Source: an uncultured Coriobacteriaceae bacterium
Lineage (GTDB): Bacteria; Actinomycetota; Coriobacteriia; Coriobacteriales; Atopobiaceae
DNA: 64,000 bases
Direction of reading: 5' to 3'
Assembly (NCBI GenBank): GCA_902779675.1
Contig: CACZCK010000009.1
Coordinates: forward strand, 28,927 to 92,926
The first letter of the stretch is position 1, and every line of letters starts with the position of its first letter. The translations under genes were made by a program, and so were the position numbers. Shown in pieces: positions 60,801 to 64,000 of the stretch. The notes beneath the pieces are model-generated. The model was given only the letters and a program-made list of their open reading frames with translations. It ran no database searches and had not been told where the DNA came from.

Positions 60801-62434
60801 CTCTGGCCGAGCTTGGTGGTGGCCACGAGGCTCGGGTCGGAGAGCTGCACGTTAGCGACCTTGGCCACGAAATCGGTGGCCTCGTTGGTGCCCATCAGAC
60901 CCATCGCCTGCAGCAGCTCGCTGAGGGTCACCACGTCGCCGCCGGCCAGGTTGTACTCGTACGCCTGCCCGTTGACCTCGTAGTGGAAGTCCACGGTGTA
61001 CACGAATCCATACACCGAGAAGCCGTTGGCCTTGAAGGTGCTCACGCCGTTGGACTCCTTGGCGTCCATCAGCTCGTCCTGCTCACCGAAGTGCACCACG
61101 GCGGCCTCGGTCACGGCGTCATCGAGCTCTGCCGCATCGGTCAGCTTGGTCTTGACGGTCACGGGCGCCTGAGGCTGGATGGCCTTGCCCTCCCCGTCCA
61201 CGATGGTGATGTCAAAGAAGCGCGCCACGGCCACCTGCGCGTCGGGCGTACCCATAGCCTGCGTCGCGCGCGCCTGATAGTCGGCGTACTCGTCGGTGTC
61301 GCTGGCGATCTCGGTCACCTGCAGGCTCGCGTCCTGCGGGATACCCGCCTCGGCCGGCGCGCTTACCACCACGGTCACCGTGGAGTCATCGGTGGCCTTC
61401 ATCTTCTTCTGCAGGCTCGTCACGGCCAGCACATAGGTGCTGAACTGATCGGAGTCAAAGGCCAGCTCGTCGTCGCTCAGCTTGACGTCGCGCTTCTTGA
61501 GCTCCTTCTCGCTCAGCTGGTCCACGACATCGGCCTCGATCTCGACCTCGGACTTGCCCTGAGCCTCCCCACGGGCGATGGCCTCCTTCTCGCTCTCGAC
61601 GTGCACCACGACGGGCTTGTCGTCGGTGTCGATGAGGTCGGAGGTAAAGGTGACGGTGACGTCCTTCTGGGGCTCGATCTCGGCACCCGTCACGTCATAG
61701 AAGGTGATGTCCACGGCCTGGAAGTCCAGCATCTTGCCGTCGGTCTTCTTGGCGATGGCCTTCTCCACGAGGTCGGTGTCGAGCTTCTTGGCGCTCACCC
61801 ACTTGGCCTCCATGGTGGCGCCGTCGGGCAGTGCGTCCTCGGGAGCGTCCACGAACACCTTGAGCACCTGACGGTCGTGCTTGTCGGTAAAGACGTGCTC
61901 GAAGGTCTGGGCAGGCATGGTGTCGCTGACCTCGTACGTCTTGAAGCAACCGGGGCCGTGTACGTGCTCGGCAGTCTCCTGCTGGCCACAGGCCAGCGTG
62001 CGCGTGGTCTCGTAGCAGGCATCGGAATGCATGTGGCCCGGAGTCTCGTCCAGACCACAAATCAGGTTGCCCTCTTCGTCGTAGCAGGATTCGTCGTGGT
62101 AGTGAGCAGGCGTCTCATCGAGTCCACAAACCAGTGTGGTCTGCTCGTCGTAACATGCATCGGTATGCACGTGTGCGTCTATCTCGGGCAGCGTGCAGAT
62201 CAGGTTGCCGTTGTCGTCGTAGCAACTGCCGTCGTGATGGTGCGCCACGGTGCCCGTGACGGGGCACTCCAGCACCTGCACCTCGTGCGTCTGCGCGCGG
62301 CCATTGAGGCGGAATGCAAATGCAACGCAAGCGACCACCAACATGGACACGATGCCAAAGAGTGCCAGCGTCTCGCGGTGGCGCTTGTCGCTGCGGATGA
62401 TGCGCTTTGCGTGACGCCTTGTCGGACTCTTCAT
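54809..62434 (-). CDS. Giant sortase-anchored Cna-B/fibro-slime adhesin (pilus tip candidate)
   Basis: The protein has 2541 residues. A basic N-terminus with a membrane helix (~23-43) is followed by five His/Cys repeats (~55-165, H-x-H-x(3-4)-C-Y ... CGLDET). Two related ~300-residue modules come next (each with VVYTVDFHY / FVYTVDFHY), then an InlB-like repeat near 1080. A fibro-slime/PA14-type domain (~1300-1450) carries SGDDDVWVFVEE and LDLGGIHNRAG. Several Cna-B domains follow, a second Cys/His-rich block (~1900-2030, CTEQGYTNYHC, CTEDGVRTYTCSRC), a last SpaA-like domain with YQLEEVKAPEGY, the sorting signal LPAAGGSG near 2483, a helix and a long Arg-rich tail. GGGAGG precedes the ATG at 62434. 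The role is probably tip adhesion; ligand unknown. Confidence 0.85.
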   Translation of the reverse strand: MKSPTRRHAKRIIRSDKRHRETLALFGIVSMLVVACVAFAFRLNGRAQTHEVQVLECPVTGTVAHHHDGSCYDDNGNLICTLPEIDAHVHTDACYDEQTTLVCGLDETPAHYHDESCYDEEGNLICGLDETPGHMHSDACYETTRTLACGQQETAEHVHGPGCFKTYEVSDTMPAQTFEHVFTDKHDRQVLKVFVDAPEDALPDGATMEAKWVSAKKLDTDLVEKAIAKKTDGKMLDFQAVDITFYDVTGAEIEPQKDVTVTFTSDLIDTDDKPVVVHVESEKEAIARGEAQGKSEVEIEADVVDQLSEKELKKRDVKLSDDELAFDSDQFSTYVLAVTSLQKKMKATDDSTVTVVVSAPAEAGIPQDASLQVTEIASDTDEYADYQARATQAMGTPDAQVAVARFFDITIVDGEGKAIQPQAPVTVKTKLTDAAELDDAVTEAAVVHFGEQDELMDAKESNGVSTFKANGFSVYGFVYTVDFHYEVNGQAYEYNLAGGDVVTLSELLQAMGLMGTNEATDFVAKVANVQLSDPSLVATTKLGQSMTAGQLKQALGVEPEYSAQLTSEQRAQMDAKQLAEGDWALVALKSFDTTEMLTITMDNGDQFQIKVTDARIMTNVLTADGQAYEVSVTYDEKAKIPEDAHLKVEEILPGSKEYDAYHEQAVKAAVGEEAYEESLNAAAEAQEQESGSVLDKLANAFSGFVGSVTGNASETDDDQALIEEEEYARFFDISILSGGKQVEPKANVQVDIKLLDAPASPSAKPSVVHFAQDGLEVMEVTEPECEGSEETISFATNEFSVYSVVYTVDFHYSVDGKTYTYSIPGGTAVNLRELLPVIGVITDDADTKIDEVQKFDDQIVDVTFSDDSLVRVAHPQSDITLKELKDQLGVTSIISAAYAVEKPDETPAKQGLDDGAYVIDRSAGDTDGLSFTAPEVDEQSQPVAPEPQVKEDAAAETEGDEPEVKGDAEPTITVITDDDVIKAGTWVLISLKPFTSDELLTVTMKNGDVFTVQVTDELNGRCEVYFDGTLGQSSQTNASRRFYNGASNAKSMVAKGDTITMPNVGETVRWDPFRTYQVTAPTGTGYDYTLNGWYMINAANGEKSYYKPGDTVTVNHDMVFYADWVPTTYSKGPKSGAGIVDTPSTLGFVKTELFDYNELINTYGTSVNVSYGNVNSERRHTDRWNSNSNFDFISWNYNGNPSYSIGMPGNLQEASQYRYDTLTKGIYANNQAFIDNIFDSSVDMVGKVNVGEGDRLFNYNPSTGEYYYDSDKNAATYNQQQGRFYVYQGKEYLNDNDGNPMTNFLPFNDNPNGGSGPQNTGATNYWFGMKNTIDFYLPDDVATSNGEGNKNPVSGDNMVFKFSGDDDVWVFVEELDDDGNVIPGSRHQVLDLGGIHNRAGGFVDFSTGTVTTFKGTIENRQNVVVDTTASEALKQVKSGNCRMTVYYLERGSSLSNCSIYFNLMPQPKTLELSKRLEGLTDGERAKYTDEEFTYELIVNGGPYNSTADERYWAVYYDSATGQKIMEDDGSGHSVVKKRQIIDGQITIKDGETVKIPRLDRFDTFYVAEEKGLNMNQFEVPHAERKYVDSKAVEHEEDVTLHAEHSNVEDVDDWATPRYELEDTEKVTFTNTLRETELEVKKIWRDAETKTSHPEISFTVEATIDVNGEPVRYKVDQLRDENNSGENKVFTLSTPDGATEAAYLIKQLPVVTPATAGDLAGKEITYTVSEVTVDEYTTTYDVKEDRWDIDVMKLWADSAHNAETVRVKLQRTSDGKYYSGSVNGEATFADSVDFTTLAQDTLGNYVARFEGVPRGDTYKIVQDTDQNQNTTGLVMYKRNVVDHEITNTEDNHKITVIKEWLDADGHPMQAAPQDKIGYTVYETYHEHKWGEWKDKPGEAATETDPGREIRVCEYDSSHVQERVKAATGHIHNWETTVHEPTCTEQGYTNYHCTKDSTHDYDDNYVPALGHAYTYTDTAATCTEDGVRTYTCSRCNDTYTVSLPALGHDWSEWVPNPDGKTETRTCGRNQQHKETRDISPYTENLPFAPDLPYAPEENLSEILPVPSTPFDGNQQAKFTPTGVFECDGKYYIIYGTTTRNWSNVWDQSRNTYKFDELKNSGICIELPGQPTIYDEYSFTQGDHYQSYNGRRNDLRKGDLYHATDGSWYLYIDNASDGMAPPNERWMKLDTGESTVTSSGTNGAGTNGVAQNASRKLSAMRQMVANVLLNAANNGAGGQDDSGAQRGDGATPEFAIPTTLSSLESEYPTVESEGKRTDGHGNYLIVYGTYELKHSEHPDWTMQIKVPKPEDEWSNHRYYVVETDPSTGYTTRYTYEDKNAQGEGYTEVSSESGIKEEGRVTITNQEKPLETEITIIKTNEKGDPIPGAKFQLTKKVDGEYVKFENAAFETDAENQNKKTGPFEVSSTTGVTLKLEQGEYQLEEVKAPEGYVISQKYWTFSIGQDGELTGDRANGLTISIPNEPGAELPAAGGSGPVFLNILAFTMISAVIFTYVLRGKRQYAYARATSGRRPARRGTPRRDSRR

Positions 62435-62829
62435 GTACCGAACGCCTCCCAAGAGGAATTAGGTCCGCATGTTGCGAGGGCGCGGCAGCACAAGCCCGAA
62501 TGGCTGCCCCCTTGTGCCGGCGATGGTGCGCGCGGCAATCCCTACCAGCATGGAACCAACTGACGAATACGTTGCTCTTTGCTCCGCCTGCGTCTTGTCT
62601 TGCGGCACGGCGTATGGTGGGGCATGTCATACTTACTCATTTCTAATTCTCGCAAAATCTGGACCTGCCGAACTTAGTGCGAATTGACGTTTGGGGCATT
62701 TTTGAGTCATTCGCGCAAGTATGACGTCATGCGCGTCATGTCAAACACAGTCAGGCACATTGGTGCACTATTGATGCATTTACCTGCTGTTATGCTGTGT
62801 TCACGCTGCTAATCGACCCGCAGGCGAGC
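62435..62829. other. AT-rich upstream region of the giant adhesin
   Basis: No gene is visible. About 62640-62810 is clearly AT-richer than its surroundings and contains TGACGTCA at about 62730 with nearby GTCA repeats (GTCATT, GCGTCATG, ATGTCA), a likely promoter/regulator-binding region. Exact promoter elements were not assigned. Confidence 0.4.
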
Positions 62830-62998
62830 GGGGCTTCGACCATCTGGGGCGGTTCTCCGAAGTCGAAGACCCCACTGGTTATGCCAAGTCCGCTTATTGT
62901 CCGTCTTTTCTGGCAATAAGGGCTTTGCGGGGCGTGTCGCCATGGCTCAACGCCCCGCAATCCGCTTAATGCCTTTTATCTTTGGCATTAAGCGGATT
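62830..62998. repeat. Array of four consecutive stem-loops
   Basis: Stem 1: GGGGCTTCGAC (62830) with GTCGAAGACCCC (62862). Stem 2: CGCTTATTG (62891) with CAATAAGGG (62914), imperfect. Stem 3: TTGCGGGGCG (62925-62934) with CGCCCCGCAA (62951-62960), perfect. Stem 4: AATCCGCTTAATGCC (62959-62973) with 62984-62998, perfect 15 bp with a TTTTATCTTT loop. Stems 2 and 4 share the CCGCTTA sequence. The rest of the spacer to 63232 shows nothing further. Confidence 0.6.
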
Positions 62999-63232
62999 CA
63001 GCCAACCGCACGCTCCGCTGGCATGCCAATGAGCATCCGAAAGCATGCGCATTCAGGCCACTCAACACTTCAAAGAACCCCACGTGCCCACATCTCAAGA
63101 TCAATGGTCCGCACGCAAGGAGGCCAGCCCACCAACGATGAGCTGGCCTCCCCTTCCGCGCTCTTGTGCAACCCCCTGCCGTGCGCGATCAACGCCAGGC
63201 GTTCAGGAGCATCACCTATTCCTTATGCTGCG

Positions 63233-63935
63233 ACATCACGCTTGCGCAGCATAGCCAGGCTAGCGCCCATAATCAGCACCACACCAGCCACGTACAGTGC
63301 CACTGTACCCGGGCCCCCGCCGCGGGAAGCTCGGCACCGCTGCCGTTTGCGATGCTGTAGAACATGAGCTCCACACTAAAGTCCTCATCAATGCCTTCGT
63401 GCGTCAAGTCGATGGTGCCGTCGTTGTTCGTGCGACGAACGGCCGTATCTTCGTCAAGGGTCAGGGTCGCCTTCTGCGCCCAATCGTACAAGCCCTGTCC
63501 GTGGGTGCTCTCACCTTCGTTATTCCGCATATAGGTCAATCCCGAACCTGCAGGATAGTAATGGTTGGTGATGTTCAGGTTGACCTTAACCGGGTGGTCC
63601 AGCTTCAGGCAACCCTCAGGGGCGTCCTTCTCAACAAGGTAGTACGTCTCGCCAGACTTCAGGCCCTTTACATGCTCCAAGGTCGCATAACCATCTTCGC
63701 TAGCATCAAGGTCGGCAACCTTGGTGTAGCTGCCAGTCACTCCTTCCAGCGGTGCACCTGTCTCGCCAGTTCGCGCGGTACGGTACAGCTCGAAGGTTGC
63801 TCCGGTTAAGACGTGCTCAAAGGTCTCGTCCATCTTGGTGATCTTGAGGCCCTTGGCGAACACGATGATCTTTGTTTTTGTCAACCGATAGTTCCCCAGA
63901 TGGGACTGCGGTGGTGAACTTGGACCAAGATCCAA
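63233..63935 (-). pseudogene. Surface pilin/adhesin fragment, N-terminally truncated, frameshifted in its anchor
   Basis: The frame holds a Cna-B/SpaA-like domain (ATFELYRTARTGETGA, YYLVEKDAPEGC) and reaches the sorting signal GAELPAAG. The current frame then ends ~12 codons later. Adding one G to the G5 run restores GGPGTVALYVAGVVLIMGAS followed by LAMLRKRDVAA and a TAA at 63233-63235, a normal membrane anchor. A stop lies in frame just upstream of the TTG at 63935 and there is no signal peptide, so the 5' part is also lost. It is either a dead gene or a secreted, non-anchored variant. Confidence 0.75.
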
Positions 63936-63937
63936 CG

Positions 63938-64000
63938 TTACAAGCTATCGTACCCCTCGTCGTTGCCTGCCTCATCCGGTTCCATTGAGTCCGCCTCTCG
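63938..64000 (-). CDS. C-terminal end of an unidentified gene entering from the right
   Basis: The minus-strand frame is open from the window edge for 20 codons (ends EPDEAGNDEGYDSL) and stops 2 bases before the surface-protein fragment. The acidic tail is not recognisable. Its position, cutting off the surface-protein gene's 5' end, suggests something was inserted or fused there. Confidence 0.3.
   Translation of the reverse strand, partial: READSMEPDEAGNDEGYDSL

Noticed and set aside
61980..62290. His/Cys repeats of the adhesin as a DNA tandem repeat or CRISPR-like array
   Set aside because: The repeats are protein-level with variable DNA and lie in an open frame; spacing is irregular for CRISPR.

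Overview
The window is high-GC bacterial DNA. Gram-positive surface biology (sortase C, LPxTG-type pilins, Cna-B adhesins, no outer-membrane genes), phosphotransferase (PTS) sugar uptake, MurT, and strong AAGGAGG-type ribosome binding sites point to an anaerobic, host-associated actinobacterium of class Coriobacteriia (Olsenella/Collinsella-like). The lineage is inferred from gene content and not proven. No rRNA, tRNA or CRISPR array was seen.

Layout. 0-9.7 kb holds housekeeping and envelope genes: the end of a Cthe_2159-like surface protein, murT, a tandem-ACT plus metallo-beta-lactamase-fold protein, a membrane protein, a zinc-ribbon/TIR/membrane/beta-propeller protein and a CorA transporter. 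9.7-24.6 kb is a sucrose/fructoside regulon: two GH32 enzymes, a GH13_18 sucrose (or sucrose 6'-phosphate) phosphorylase, two LacI-family regulators, two sucrose-type EIIBCA permeases, fructokinase, a nitroreductase and a lipoprotein. Seven 14-bp cre/LacI-type operators of the form TGRRAWCGNTTNCA (approximate) lie in front of six of these genes, so the cluster behaves as one regulon. 24.6-35.2 kb carries PlsY, a Cof-type phosphatase, two EamA exporters, a lipoprotein, a sugar acetyltransferase, a ROK glucokinase, SPFH and DUF4428 zinc-ribbon proteins, and a GH13 alpha-glucosidase.

35.2-42.4 kb is a decaying accessory stretch. It has a cytidylate-kinase-like protein, a LUD protein, a split chromate transporter, a metallo-beta-lactamase (MBL) protein, a tocopherol-cyclase-like protein and two small Nif11-type double-glycine peptides. 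It also has remnants of an MBL hydrolase, an arylsulfatase, its radical-SAM maturase and an EamA transporter. The sulfatase and maturase remnants meet at one point, as if a single deletion removed both N-termini. 42.5-45.4 kb is a magnesium P-type ATPase preceded by a well-initiated 21-residue leader peptide.

45.5-64 kb is a sortase-assembled pilus island, mostly on the minus strand: a giant 2541-residue Cna-B/fibro-slime adhesin, a major pilin, a class C sortase and an accessory pilin. Between the pilin and the sortase lies a foreign-looking block. It contains a large serine recombinase, a second pilin in the opposite orientation that lacks a start signal and carries one amber codon, and an Rpn-type nuclease flanked by ~186-bp inverted repeats formed by the 3' ends of the two pilin genes. 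The 5' ends of the two pilins are also inverted repeats of each other. This looks like a silent pilin cassette next to an expressed one, with recombination genes at hand, and is the strongest candidate for an undescribed system here. A further surface-protein gene at the right edge has lost its anchor frame by one base in a G run.

A second theme is a dispersed family of palindromes built on AAAGGGG-TTA/GTA-CCCCTTT that closes many transcription units.
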